Below are positions 45,818 to 54,993 of a DNA stretch of 64,000 nt, in pieces. Numbering within the stretch: position 1 is the stretch's first letter; each line of letters begins with the position of its first letter. Source of the stretch: Thalassotalea fonticola (GTDB lineage: Bacteria > Pseudomonadota > Gammaproteobacteria > Enterobacterales > Alteromonadaceae); the NCBI RefSeq assembly GCF_032911225.1, contig NZ_CP136600.1, positions 4,092,001 to 4,156,000 on the forward strand, written 5' to 3'. A model generated the notes under the pieces. The model did not search any database and had not been told where the DNA came from. It worked only from the letters and a program-made list of their open reading frames with translations. Position numbers and translations under genes: made by a program.

Positions 45818-46974
45818 TATAGAGCCCCGCGCGCTACTGAATTATTCGTTGTGTCAGCTACAGCAACAACCGGTCCTGGCATTAAGCGTTCATTGCCTTC
45901 GGTGATCACCTTATCATTTGCTTTTAAGACAGGGCTCATCACTGCTGCTATTTTACCTTGATGAAATAGCACTGAAACAGGCACTGGCTCGGCAGTTTGT
46001 TTATCGTCTGCGGTATGAACCTTGTAAACTAACGTATTGCTACCACGGCGAACAATAGAGTCTTTAGGAACGGTTAAATAGCGAGATTTCATCCCTTCAG
46101 GTATCCAGCCGGCAACTGACATTCCTGGCATTAAACCAAAAGACTCAACTTGAGTTACTAACTTAAATGTACGAGCTCGTGCGTCCACATTACGTAATAC
46201 TTTACTGTTATAGCCGCTAAGCATTTTGCCACCAACATTCAAGCCCAAACTCTCTGGCGCCGTGTTAAGGTGCTGAGCAAAACGCTCTGGCACGTCCAGC
46301 CAAGCTTCAAGCTTGCCTTCTGAGGTTAATGTTAGAGCGCTGTCGCCTGCACCTAACCATTGCCCTGGCTCTGCCAGTCTTTGCGTAATTTGGCCATTAA
46401 ATGGAGCTTTAATAGACATGTCATCTAAACGCACTTCAACAATACGTAATTGCGCCTGCAAAGCTTTAACTGCTTCATGCGCCGCAAGCACTTGAGCTTG
46501 TGTGATTAAGGCGGCAGCTTTGCTTTGACGTAATCTCTGCTCTGAAATAGCATTTTTAGTTGCCGATTGCTTATAGGCAACAAAGTCTTCTTCGGCTAAG
46601 TCAAACTCGGCTAAGGCTAACGTATGCTGCGCTTTTGCTAGAGCCAGTTCTGAAGTTAATCGAGATTTTTCTGCTAACATCTTACGGTCATCAATTTGTA
46701 GCAATGCTTGCCCGGCTTTAATCGTGTCACCTTCATTAACAAATACCTTAATAACAATACCAGCTTCAGCAGAAGCAACACTTGTTTGGGTAACTGCTTT
46801 TAAAGTGCCTGTTACACGTTTATGCGCTTGCAGTTCTTGTTCAGTAACTGTAGAAAAGCGCACCACTTGATTGGCCGATGCCGCCGTAGAGAAAAACACC
46901 GAAGTAACAGTGCTAATAAAAAGAAAAGATAATGCAGATGCTTTAATTAAATTTAAAAATGAATATGGACGCAA
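45817..46974 (-). CDS. RND efflux periplasmic adaptor, second system
   Basis: The 385-residue protein has a signal peptide (ASALSFLFISTVTSVFFSTAASA). The lipoyl halves are VTQTSVASAEAGIVIKVFVNEGDTIKAGQALLQIDDRK and IVEVRLDDMSIKAPFNGQITQRLAEPGQWL, separated by a helical hairpin; a beta-barrel and membrane-proximal domain follow. It is the first gene of the two-gene operon adaptor-permease. A TetR-type operator lies about 30 bp upstream of its start. Confidence 0.9.
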   Translation of the reverse strand: MRPYSFLNLIKASALSFLFISTVTSVFFSTAASANQVVRFSTVTEQELQAHKRVTGTLKAVTQTSVASAEAGIVIKVFVNEGDTIKAGQALLQIDDRKMLAEKSRLTSELALAKAQHTLALAEFDLAEEDFVAYKQSATKNAISEQRLRQSKAAALITQAQVLAAHEAVKALQAQLRIVEVRLDDMSIKAPFNGQITQRLAEPGQWLGAGDSALTLTSEGKLEAWLDVPERFAQHLNTAPESLGLNVGGKMLSGYNSKVLRNVDARARTFKLVTQVESFGLMPGMSVAGWIPEGMKSRYLTVPKDSIVRRGSNTLVYKVHTADDKQTAEPVPVSVLFHQGKIAAVMSPVLKANDKVITEGNERLMPGPVVAVADTTNNSVARGAL

Positions 46975-47343
46975 GTTATTCCCCTGATAATATTATATAT
47001 ATTAGACCAGTCGTCTAGTGGGCGCATTTTTGATCTTTTTAAGCTTAGATGCAAGTCATTCACTATGCTTTTTTGCTATGGATATGTTTTTTTAGTTATA
47101 AAGAATTCGTTAATAGAGTGCTAAATTATTGTAAATAACGGAAGGGTAAGGCTTTTCCTGGCTATATAAGGTTGTCGACTTTGTATTTGATGATGTGCTT
47201 TTTGCTGATTTTAAAATGTTACTAATTATGAATAAATCACAATTTAAATAACCGTTATAAAGATAACGGTTGTAATAAATTTAATGTTTTTAAGGAGAAA
47301 CGGTTGGGGATTTGAAACTGAGTAATAGCAGAATTTGGACAGT
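46975..47343. other. Intergenic region between the RND adaptor and its TetR gene
   Basis: This 369-bp region contains the operator at 47003-47017 and the RND promoter. The remainder is AT-rich, with no gene, tRNA or terminator seen. Confidence 0.5.
47003..47017. promoter_or_regulatory. TetR-type operator in the RND promoter
   Basis: TAGAC-CAGTC-GTCTA is an inverted repeat with a 5-base centre, 29 bp before the adaptor start. Its core GACCAGTCGTCT (47005-47016) is identical to 47980-47991 upstream of the tetR gene. Confidence 0.75.
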
Positions 47344-47931
47344 TTATTGTTTAACTAATAGAAAGTTAAAGATGATCTCAACAAAATTATCATAGGCTTG
47401 AGTACTATTTTCTACTTGCATTTGAATTGACGCGCCATTACTGGCATTAAATAAAAAACTGGCCATTTTAGCGGCATCAATATTATCACCAAGTTCTTTC
47501 TCTGCTTGAGCTTCGTTGATCACTTGCGCAAGTTGTGCATTCATAGAGTCTTGCGAACATTTTAAAGCGCCACGCATCGATTCACTTAGCTTTGACTGTT
47601 CAAGTGCGAGCTTGGGTATCAAACATTGACAGTCTATGCCTTCTTCTTCATGAAACTGTTGGATACGAGCAAAAAAGTTTTTTATTCGTGTTAGTGGACT
47701 GTATTTTCGGTCACGAAATATCTCTCGAAAGAACTCACTGTTTTCATCAGTAGCTCTTTCGATTAATGCCATGCCAAAGTCTTCTTTAGACTTGAAGTAG
47801 TGATAAAATGACCCTTTAGGCACGCCAGCGCTGTCTAATATTTCTTTTAGACCACAGCCGTTATAGCTTTTTTCAATAATGAGACTATGACCTGCAGCCA
47901 GTATCATTTCACGGGTATCTTGTTTAACCAT
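47344..47931 (-). CDS. TetR family regulator of the RND pump
   Basis: The 195-residue protein has the N-terminal TetR helix-turn-helix CGLKEILDSAGVPKGSFYHYFKSKEDFG (about residues 23-50) and a C-terminal ligand-binding domain of the TetR_C type. An identical 12-bp motif in its own promoter and in the RND promoter indicates that it represses both. The inducer is unknown, probably a pump substrate. Confidence 0.9.
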   Translation of the reverse strand: MVKQDTREMILAAGHSLIIEKSYNGCGLKEILDSAGVPKGSFYHYFKSKEDFGMALIERATDENSEFFREIFRDRKYSPLTRIKNFFARIQQFHEEEGIDCQCLIPKLALEQSKLSESMRGALKCSQDSMNAQLAQVINEAQAEKELGDNIDAAKMASFLFNASNGASIQMQVENSTQAYDNFVEIIFNFLLVKQ

Positions 47932-47979
47932 TTTCTATCTCAAGTATTATTAAAAACGTTATATAATTGATTATTATTG

Positions 47980-47991
47980 GACCAGTCGTCT
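47980..47991. promoter_or_regulatory. TetR-type operator upstream of the tetR gene
   Basis: GACCAGTCGTCT is identical to the core of the RND operator; the outer base pairs of the dyad are less conserved (GG...TT). It lies 49 bp before the tetR start on the minus strand and fits autoregulation. Confidence 0.7.
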
Positions 47992-48082
47992 TGAATGTCA
48001 ATTACTACGTGTATATTTTTAATCGATGCTGCAGAAAGAGATAAAATATTGGTCATATTAATTAACTTTTATAAAAATAGCC

Positions 48083-48319
48083 TTACTGAGCTACTTTTAC
48101 TCGGATTTTATTCTTGGCAATGCGTTTTTCATGCAAGCTTTTTAATGCTACTGCAGCTTCTTTTTCATCAGGCATTTCTACAAAAGCAAAGCCTTTAGAT
48201 TTTCCTGTAGCTTGGTCTAACACTAAGGTGCATTCTGTGACGTAGCCATGTGCAGTGAATAGTTGGCGGATTTCTTGTTCTGTTGTCGAGCGTGAAAGGT
48301 TACGAACTAAAAGTTTCAT
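48083..48319 (-). CDS. RRM domain RNA-binding protein
   Basis: The 78-residue protein is one complete RRM. RNP2 is KLLVRNL, RNP1 is KGFAFVEM with both aromatic residues. Bacterial single-RRM proteins of this kind (as in cyanobacteria and marine gammaproteobacteria) bind RNA and are often cold-related. It stands alone, 151 bp from the tetR gene. Confidence 0.93.
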   Translation of the reverse strand: MKLLVRNLSRSTTEQEIRQLFTAHGYVTECTLVLDQATGKSKGFAFVEMPDEKEAAVALKSLHEKRIAKNKIRVKVAQ

Positions 48320-48645
48320 AATGATCCAGGTGATAAGTAAATATAATCTGAATTATCGCAATAATTTCTACATTTACCAAGTTATTGTTTAAATATAGTA
48401 TGTTCGTCAATATGCCAAGGTTATAACATACATATTGTTAAATTATATGATTTCCACATCCCTGCATCGCCAGTGTAAGTTACCGTAAGGAAAGGTAAAG
48501 AAAGGTAAATCCCCGCTCTGTTTGTGAACAAAATGTAAAAACACAACTCTACAAATTGCAACAATTTCCACGCTACTTTGAACGTCTGTTCAAGCAATTG
48601 ACAGGTTTTCAAATAGCAGCATTTTAATTTTTTATGGTGCCCAAA
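48320..48645. other. Intergenic region before the DUF4397 gene
   Basis: This 326-bp AT-rich region contains a short repeat GAAAGGTAAA (two copies near 48490-48510). No gene or clear promoter was recognised. Confidence 0.4.
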
Positions 48646-50169
48646 ATGAGTTACAAACAAAACAATTTCTTTTCCCAAGTAGTAAAATCAATACTATGTA
48701 CAGGTATTTTTCTATTCACCATCACCGGTTGTGAATCTGATGACGACAGTGATGACACCTTAGGCTCAGTTCGTTTATACAACGCTTCCGCAAATGCTCC
48801 TGAAATATTCTTAACTGTAGATGAAAATATTGATGAATACGATGATGACGAAGCAGATGATTTTGAAAAAACATTTTCAAGCATTGAACTTGGTGAATCT
48901 ACCGGTAACTTTGAGTTAGAAGCCAAAGAATACTACGTTGAACTTGCATGGCAGGACGATGATAGCTCTTACCGGGACGATTTAGAGGTTATTTATCAAA
49001 CTGAGCATAAAATAACGAAAGACAACATACATCTCATCGTCATCGCTGAAGATATTCAATCACCTACGGTATTATCTTATGATATTGCTGAAATAGATGA
49101 CGATGATGACGCAGATGATGAACTGTTTAATCTCAGTTTATTAAATATGCACCCTTGGTCTGATGGTATCGATATTTATCTATCAAAATCGGATGAATCA
49201 TTTAACCAAGCCAAGTTATTGGGGGAGTATAATTACACCGAACTATCCGACAATCAAAAGCTTGAAATAGATGAATATGTCTTTTACATTACCTCGGCTG
49301 GAAGTGAAGAAGTATTGTATCAGTCAAGTGAAATCGATTATCAGTATACGAACCAATACGTTATGGTAATTCGAGAAAATCCAGGTGTTGGCGATTCACC
49401 TTTTGTTATTGACCGGGTTTCATCATCAAATGTTGAACTTTACCAGCACGAAGGAGACAGCGCTCAATTTCGTACGTTTAATGCGATTGTAAATCACGAT
49501 TTGCTGCCAAATTATCAAGGCGAATTTGCGTTATCGTTAAATTCTGTTGATGACTCAATAGAAATTTCAGCTACTGAGTTTGGCGAATTTAGTAATTCAG
49601 TGGGTACCGCTGAGGGTGACTACAGTGCTGATTTGAGCATACCTGATACTGGCGAAATCATTTTGCAAAATCATTTAATTACTTTAGCCGAAAACACCGA
49701 TAAAACAATATTCTTTTACCTCGAAGAAGATGATGTTGATTTAGACGGTGACGGCGATGTTGATGAAGATGGCGATGGTTATGTGGACGAAGTTGAGATC
49801 ACCGTAAAGTCATTAGTCGTAGATAACAGTACCAGTGCGAGTATTTATAATCATGAAATTAAAATTATCAATTTCGTTGATAATGATGATTTTAATGCCG
49901 TTGGTTTTTATTTCGTCAGAAGTGATGAATTGATTGAAACAGCAAGCCTATACCAAAACGTATCATATTCATCTCCGGCAGCGATTACGTTAGTGAACAA
50001 TACTTACAGCATTTATGCGGTAGCACAAGATGGTAGTAGTGATGTTATTCTGGTTAGCACGCAATTGACCCTTGATGAAAACAGTGAAGCAATGTTTCTG
50101 ATTTTAGAAGAAAACATAGATGCACCGAGCGGTTATAATGTAAAGTTTGCTAACCAAAAAGGTTATTAA
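48646..50169 (+). CDS. DUF4397-domain lipoprotein, Asp-rich
   Basis: About 507 residues start with a lipoprotein signal (ILCTGIFLFTITGC); the Cys would be lipidated. The mature start is very acidic (ESDDDSDDT). The DUF4397 pattern follows as VRLYNASANAPEIFLTVDEN and recurs in part further on (LSLLNMHPWSDGIDIYLSKS). An Asp/Gly-rich calcium-binding-like loop (DLDGDGDVDEDGDGYVDE) lies at about 370. DUF4397 proteins are cell-surface proteins of unknown role. The start may also be the ATG at 48634; neither has a good ribosome site. Confidence 0.75.
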   Translation: MSYKQNNFFSQVVKSILCTGIFLFTITGCESDDDSDDTLGSVRLYNASANAPEIFLTVDENIDEYDDDEADDFEKTFSSIELGESTGNFELEAKEYYVELAWQDDDSSYRDDLEVIYQTEHKITKDNIHLIVIAEDIQSPTVLSYDIAEIDDDDDADDELFNLSLLNMHPWSDGIDIYLSKSDESFNQAKLLGEYNYTELSDNQKLEIDEYVFYITSAGSEEVLYQSSEIDYQYTNQYVMVIRENPGVGDSPFVIDRVSSSNVELYQHEGDSAQFRTFNAIVNHDLLPNYQGEFALSLNSVDDSIEISATEFGEFSNSVGTAEGDYSADLSIPDTGEIILQNHLITLAENTDKTIFFYLEEDDVDLDGDGDVDEDGDGYVDEVEITVKSLVVDNSTSASIYNHEIKIINFVDNDDFNAVGFYFVRSDELIETASLYQNVSYSSPAAITLVNNTYSIYAVAQDGSSDVILVSTQLTLDENSEAMFLILEENIDAPSGYNVKFANQKGY

Positions 50170-50191
50170 CTTTAAAAAATCCGATTAATTG

Positions 50192-50245
50192 ATTTGTGGC
50201 GACGTAAGACTTTCTCAAGCTGTATAGTGTAATATCGCCACAAAT
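50192..50245. repeat. 11-bp perfect inverted repeat
   Basis: ATTTGTGGCGA / TCGCCACAAAT (50192-50202, 50235-50245) has a 32-base spacer. It is located between the DUF4397 and C15-like genes, ending 28 bp before the next start. It could be an operator pair or a weak terminator. Confidence 0.5.
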
Positions 50246-50273
50246 AAAACCATTTTGTAAATGTTGGATCTTT

Positions 50274-51443
50274 ATGCATAAAATTAACTATGGGCTAGCG
50301 TTAATCTTCACCGTAATATTTAGTGGTTATTCGCTGGCAAATACAAATACATACGTAACAGTTGAAGAAGTTAAAATTACTAAAGCCAAAACCGAGCTGC
50401 CAAAGATCACCAGTCAGTTTGAATTGCTAATTAGCCAATTTACTGCTGAATTAGAAAAACCTGCTATAGAGAGCCGTCTAAGCACTGTAGCCACGCAATT
50501 TGCCAATAGCTTATGGCAGCAAGCAACTGCTTATATGCAAACCAATAAAACCTTTGATGACAGAGCGCTTTATTGGGGCCGATTACAAATGGCGAAACAG
50601 CTAAGAATATCAGCTGCATTTTATCAACTGTCTCTGGCTGAGCAGTCAACGTTGATGAGCGATTTTGAATTAGCCAGTCGCGGTTTAAGTGATGTGAAAT
50701 TCACTAAAAATACAGATAAAAAAATATTGGTTACCGGCTTTGACCCGTTTTATCTGCATCGAAATATTGCGCAAAGTAATCCATCGGGTATTGCGGCAAT
50801 AAACTTAGATGGTGTGGTTATTGAACATAATGGCGTAACCGCTGAAATCCAAACGCTGATTGTGCCGGTGCGCTTTAGCGACTTTGATCAAGGCATGATT
50901 GAAACCATGCTGACGCCTTACATTAAATCAGGTGAGGTTGATATGGTAACTACTATAAGTATGGGCCGCAAAGAGTTTGACTTAGACCGTTTCCCTGGCC
51001 TTCGCCGTAGCTCGGTAGCGCCAGGCAATTTAGGTGTTTATACCGGCGCTACTAGTAAAAATCCGTTAATCCCTTTTTATTTAGGTAAACCATTAACTGG
51101 CCCTGAGTTTGTTGAATTTAGTCTACCAGTTGCGGCAATGCAAAAAGCCAAGGGTAAATACCAAGTGATAGATAATGGCGCGATTAAAACTATACAAAAA
51201 GGCAAATTTTCAGCGACATCTTTAGCTGAGTTAGCTAACGAAACAGCAGTGCAGGGCTCTGGTGGTGGCTATCTTTCTAATGAAATTTCGTATCGTAGTA
51301 TTTTAATTCGCAATCAATTTAATCCAAAATTGCCGGTTGGTCATATTCATACGCCGAGAATCAAAGACTGGGTTAAAGGTGAAGTAAAAGTCATTGTTGA
51401 GCAAATTCAGCAAATGTTTACTCAGGCAGTCACTGCCATTTAA
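50274..51443 (+). CDS. Exported pyroglutamyl peptidase-like (C15) protein with Cys to Ser change
   Basis: The 389-residue protein has a signal peptide (YGLALIFTVIFSGYSLAN). Residues about 150-380 resemble peptidase family C15: ILVTGFDPFYLHRNIAQSNPSG, and a C-terminal part GGGYLSNEISYRSILIRN...VGHIHTPRI. C15 enzymes have AGxYLCNH with the catalytic Cys; here the residue is Ser335, while the histidine (His359, IHTP) is kept. The N-terminal 130 residues are helical and extra compared with the about 215-residue classic enzyme. It may be an inactive or altered periplasmic relative. It starts 105 bp after the DUF4397 gene. Confidence 0.7.
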   Translation: MHKINYGLALIFTVIFSGYSLANTNTYVTVEEVKITKAKTELPKITSQFELLISQFTAELEKPAIESRLSTVATQFANSLWQQATAYMQTNKTFDDRALYWGRLQMAKQLRISAAFYQLSLAEQSTLMSDFELASRGLSDVKFTKNTDKKILVTGFDPFYLHRNIAQSNPSGIAAINLDGVVIEHNGVTAEIQTLIVPVRFSDFDQGMIETMLTPYIKSGEVDMVTTISMGRKEFDLDRFPGLRRSSVAPGNLGVYTGATSKNPLIPFYLGKPLTGPEFVEFSLPVAAMQKAKGKYQVIDNGAIKTIQKGKFSATSLAELANETAVQGSGGGYLSNEISYRSILIRNQFNPKLPVGHIHTPRIKDWVKGEVKVIVEQIQQMFTQAVTAI

Positions 51444-51480
51444 ATATTGCTTAGGAAAAATTATAGGACTAGGTATGAGA

Positions 51481-51533
51481 ATAGATTGGACAAATATGGC
51501 TATTATTTGCCATTTCAAGTTTGTCCAATCTAT
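51481..51533. terminator. Large nested hairpin between convergent genes
   Basis: ATAGATTGGACAAA / TTTGTCCAATCTAT (51481-51494, 51520-51533) is a perfect 14-bp stem enclosing a second small stem TGGC / GCCA (51497-51500, 51509-51512). There is no T-run directly after. It may be a terminator for the C15-like and GH16 genes, or a mobile repeat. Confidence 0.5.
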
Positions 51534-51562
51534 GAATAAAAGATATGTTTTTTTGTCTATAT

Positions 51563-53125
51563 TTAAACGCTTATATTATCTTTGCGGCTAGCAAAAAACC
51601 TCATCGGTAATGCCAAGGTTAATAAGATTAAATAACCAAAGCTGCCACTGCCACCACTACTGTCACTTTCATCAGAAGCAGTCTCTATATTATTTGCCGT
51701 TTCTTCTACAACAGGGAAAATATCCAGTGTAGTTACCGCACTATTGGTTAACTCGCCATCGGTTACTTCAACTGTAAAAGAAAAGCTCGTTTTTGAAGTT
51801 ACCTCTGGTGCTTTAAAAGTTGGTGAGATACTGGTGATGTTTAGCAAGTTTACTTCTGGTCCCGCGGTTTGACTCCATGAGTATTGCAGAGTATCACTGT
51901 CAGGATCAGCTGAGCCATCTGCCGATAACTGTACATAGTCACCAACATAAATTGTATCTGTAGGACCAGATGCTACGGCCACGGGAGCTTGATTTGGCTG
52001 TTCAGGCTCTTCAGGTTGCTCCGGCTCTTCAATGACAATACAGCCGTCGCTATCAACAATACTATTTATTGGTGTATCAGGACATAAATCTAGATCATTA
52101 CTTACGCCATCTTGATCATTATCCAGTACTGGTGGTACTGTGAGAACGCAGCCATCGCTATCTACAACACTGTTTAACGGTGTGTTTGGGCATAAATCGA
52201 GATCATTGTTTACACCATCCTGGTCATCATCAAGTATCACAGTATTATTTGGCGTAGCTTCGTCACAATAAGCAGATGAATTAGATGGATCTGGACTGCA
52301 GTGAGCAACATAATCTACTTCCATTGTTGCTGTGTTCAGACTTGAGTCAATACTGCCACCTAAGTTGCCACCCATGGCGACATTTAGCAAAACGAACATC
52401 GGCTCTTTGTATTGAGCACAAGTGCTTACATCTTGCGTGGTGACCAGGGTGTCATCAATATAAAAACTAATATTGTTTGCATCCCATTCCATCGCGTATT
52501 TATGCCACTGTAAAACATCGTTGCCACCATTTGGGTAGGTATACCTCACTTCACTGGCACAACCATTGGTATTGAAAAAGTTGGTGATATATGTGTTTGG
52601 CTGATTGGAAAACCATTCCCAGACGTCTATTTCACCTGCACCCGGTTGTGGCCAGGAGCTAAAATCATCATCATTTTTAATGGGCTGTTGGTTGATACGA
52701 TTTTCCAGCATCCAAAAGGCCGGCCAGGTGCCACCTTCTAAATTGTGAAATTTTATTCTAGCTTCAATGCGCCCGTATAAGAATTCAGCCTTGTCTTTGC
52801 TGTTCAGTCTGCCGGAGGTCCAACTTTTTTGTGACCCACCTAAGCCTGGACAACTTATAGATTGCTTTCTGGCGATGATTTTAAGAGTACCGTCAGATAC
52901 TTGGTAGTTTTGATTGGCCGTGCTGTCATCGTCGGTATAACATTGTACTTCGTTGTTATAATTCGCATTGGTTTGCGCAGTCCAGTTATTCCAGTTAACG
53001 CCATCATTATCGAACTTGTCAATCCACTCTACTTGCCAGCCAGCCTGTGCGCTTGCGGTTAACATAAGAAATGAAAATGTAGTTGCAATGTATTTAAACT
53101 TTTTTGAAGCAGTATTTAACTGCAT
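51563..53125 (-). CDS. Secreted GH16 beta-glucanase (laminarinase type) with GlyGly-CTERM
   Basis: The 520-residue protein has a signal peptide (YIATTFSFLMLTASAQA). The GH16 catalytic domain (about 25-280) has the catalytic EIDVWEW (ExDxxE). Two nearly identical thrombospondin-3-like calcium repeats follow (DQDGVNNDLDLCPNTP and DQDGVSNDLDLCPDTP), then a Glu/Pro linker and a PKD/REJ-like domain (about 385-475). The end is GGSGSFGYLILLTLALPMRFFASRK: Gly-rich, helix, basic cluster, the GlyGly-CTERM signal processed by rhombosortase. It should cut internal beta-1,3-glucan bonds at the cell surface. It is the last gene of the GH3-GH3-GH16 operon. Confidence 0.9.
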   Translation of the reverse strand: MQLNTASKKFKYIATTFSFLMLTASAQAGWQVEWIDKFDNDGVNWNNWTAQTNANYNNEVQCYTDDDSTANQNYQVSDGTLKIIARKQSISCPGLGGSQKSWTSGRLNSKDKAEFLYGRIEARIKFHNLEGGTWPAFWMLENRINQQPIKNDDDFSSWPQPGAGEIDVWEWFSNQPNTYITNFFNTNGCASEVRYTYPNGGNDVLQWHKYAMEWDANNISFYIDDTLVTTQDVSTCAQYKEPMFVLLNVAMGGNLGGSIDSSLNTATMEVDYVAHCSPDPSNSSAYCDEATPNNTVILDDDQDGVNNDLDLCPNTPLNSVVDSDGCVLTVPPVLDNDQDGVSNDLDLCPDTPINSIVDSDGCIVIEEPEQPEEPEQPNQAPVAVASGPTDTIYVGDYVQLSADGSADPDSDTLQYSWSQTAGPEVNLLNITSISPTFKAPEVTSKTSFSFTVEVTDGELTNSAVTTLDIFPVVEETANNIETASDESDSSGGSGSFGYLILLTLALPMRFFASRKDNISV

Positions 53126-53166
53126 AAATGAAAAGGTTTTGATAATGTGTACTCCTGATACATAAA

Positions 53167-54993
53167 TTAATAGCTTAAGCCAAAGCCGTAACTGAATAGC
53201 GGGCAGTAGGGACTATCGCCAATACTGCTCGTAGAATGTGCTTTTTTGGGCCAACTGAATGACAGTTTGCCTTGAAAATTATAATCACCAAATAGCACGT
53301 CACTGATGCCTTGACCTTCTGAACCAGGTAGCCAGGCTGAAACAAATGCATTAGATGCAGCAAGTTCCTTATTGACGACTAACGGCCGGCCAGAGATTAA
53401 AACGGTAATAATTGGGATGTTTTTAGCGTTAAGGGTTTTGATTGTTTGGTAGTCTTCCGGGTGCAAGTTTGCCAACTCTAAAGAATCGCCGTAAGGTTTA
53501 ATGATATTTATTTCACCGTTAATCAACGAACCGGTTTGAACAATAATATCGTTACCATTTCGTATATCGCCCATCCCTTCGGCATAAGAGCATTCACCAA
53601 TAACAACAATTGCCGCATCAAACTCAGCTGAATTAACCGTGTCGGCAGAGACGTCACTAAGCAATGTGGCATTCGGTGCAACCTTTTCAACTCCCTGCCA
53701 AATAGAGGTACCACCTTCAATAAATTCATTTCCCGTTACGCCTTGCCAGTCGATGGTAAAACCACCACATTGATGGCCTAAATTATTGGCGTTTTTACCA
53801 GTAACCAAAATTTTCTGTTTTTTATCTAACGGTAATATCCCGTTCTGATTCTTTAACAAGACTAAAGATTTTCTCACCGCTTCCCTGGCTACTTCGCGAT
53901 GAGCTAAGGAGCCAAAATCATCGTGGTTTGCCCATGTTCGGTGTTTTGGTCGTGGCATATCAAATAAACCACAATGAATTTTTACACTAAGAATTCGTCG
54001 AACCGCATCATTAACTCTTTCAATGGTTACAGTTCCCAGCTCAATATGGCTAATTAAGTGCTCAATAAATTCACGCCAATTTTGTGGCAACATAAACATG
54101 TCAATTCCGGCGTTGACACTAATACCGATAGATTGATAAAAATCACTGGATAAATAATCTATTGCATCCATATCGGACAGAACGAAACCAGAAAATTGCA
54201 TTTTGTTCTTCAACACATCGGTGAGTAAGTATTTGTGACCATGGCATTTATCGCCATTCCAACTGCTGAACGAGGCCATCACAGTAAGTGCGCCAGCATC
54301 AAGAGCGGACTGAAAAGGTGGGATATGAGTTTTTGCCAACTCACTCCAACTGGCAACAGTATCACCTTGGTCAACACCATGAGCTGTACCGCCATCGCCT
54401 ACCCAGTGTTTAAGGCAAGCAATAATAGAATGCTCGGCAACGTTATTTTGCATCCCCTTGATTATTCTCGGAGCATACTGAGTAGTAATTTTAGGGGTTT
54501 CAGCGAAACTTTCGTAAGTCCTGCCCCAATGATGATTTTGAGCAACGGCTAAATTAGGTGCAAAAACCCAATCTATGCCGCTGGCCAGAACTTCTTTAGC
54601 GGTTACGCTCGCGACTCGTTCAATGAGTTCGGCATCATTCATTGCGCCTAAGCCGATGTTATGGGGAAATATTGTTGCCCCTTTTACATTGTTATGGCCA
54701 TGAATAGCGTCTGCACCATAAATGATTGGGATCGCTAAATGGTCTTTATCTGCGCTTATAGATGCACACCAATAATCATCAACCATGTTTAACCAGTCAA
54801 TTGGTGAATTATCTTCAGGCAAGGATCCTGCACCACTTAATACAGAGCCTATGTGATATTTTTTCACATCTGCAGGGGAACAGGTTAAACGTTCAACCTG
54901 AACCATTTGACCAATTTTTTGCTCAATGTTCATGCTTGAAATCAGCTTTTCTACTTTCTCTTTTATGGTTTTGCTGAATTTAATCTGAGTCAT
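53167..54993 (-). CDS. GH3 beta-glucosidase, 608 residues
   Basis: This glycoside hydrolase family 3 enzyme has no signal peptide and is therefore probably cytoplasmic. The N-terminal barrel has the nucleophile aspartate in FSGFVLSDMDAID and KHWVGDGGTAHGVDQGDT; the C-terminal alpha/beta domain ends with FSYGFGLSY. The length fits enzymes without a fibronectin-like domain (ExoP type). It would split glucose from beta-glucan oligosaccharides. Its start codon directly follows the stop of the other GH3 gene, so translation is coupled. Confidence 0.92.
   Translation of the reverse strand: MTQIKFSKTIKEKVEKLISSMNIEQKIGQMVQVERLTCSPADVKKYHIGSVLSGAGSLPEDNSPIDWLNMVDDYWCASISADKDHLAIPIIYGADAIHGHNNVKGATIFPHNIGLGAMNDAELIERVASVTAKEVLASGIDWVFAPNLAVAQNHHWGRTYESFAETPKITTQYAPRIIKGMQNNVAEHSIIACLKHWVGDGGTAHGVDQGDTVASWSELAKTHIPPFQSALDAGALTVMASFSSWNGDKCHGHKYLLTDVLKNKMQFSGFVLSDMDAIDYLSSDFYQSIGISVNAGIDMFMLPQNWREFIEHLISHIELGTVTIERVNDAVRRILSVKIHCGLFDMPRPKHRTWANHDDFGSLAHREVAREAVRKSLVLLKNQNGILPLDKKQKILVTGKNANNLGHQCGGFTIDWQGVTGNEFIEGGTSIWQGVEKVAPNATLLSDVSADTVNSAEFDAAIVVIGECSYAEGMGDIRNGNDIIVQTGSLINGEINIIKPYGDSLELANLHPEDYQTIKTLNAKNIPIITVLISGRPLVVNKELAASNAFVSAWLPGSEGQGISDVLFGDYNFQGKLSFSWPKKAHSTSSIGDSPYCPLFSYGFGLSY

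Noticed and set aside
48421..48678. 85-residue minus-strand frame over the DUF4397 start
   Set aside because: It overlaps the signal sequence of the lipoprotein, has no recognisable domain and no convincing ribosome site.
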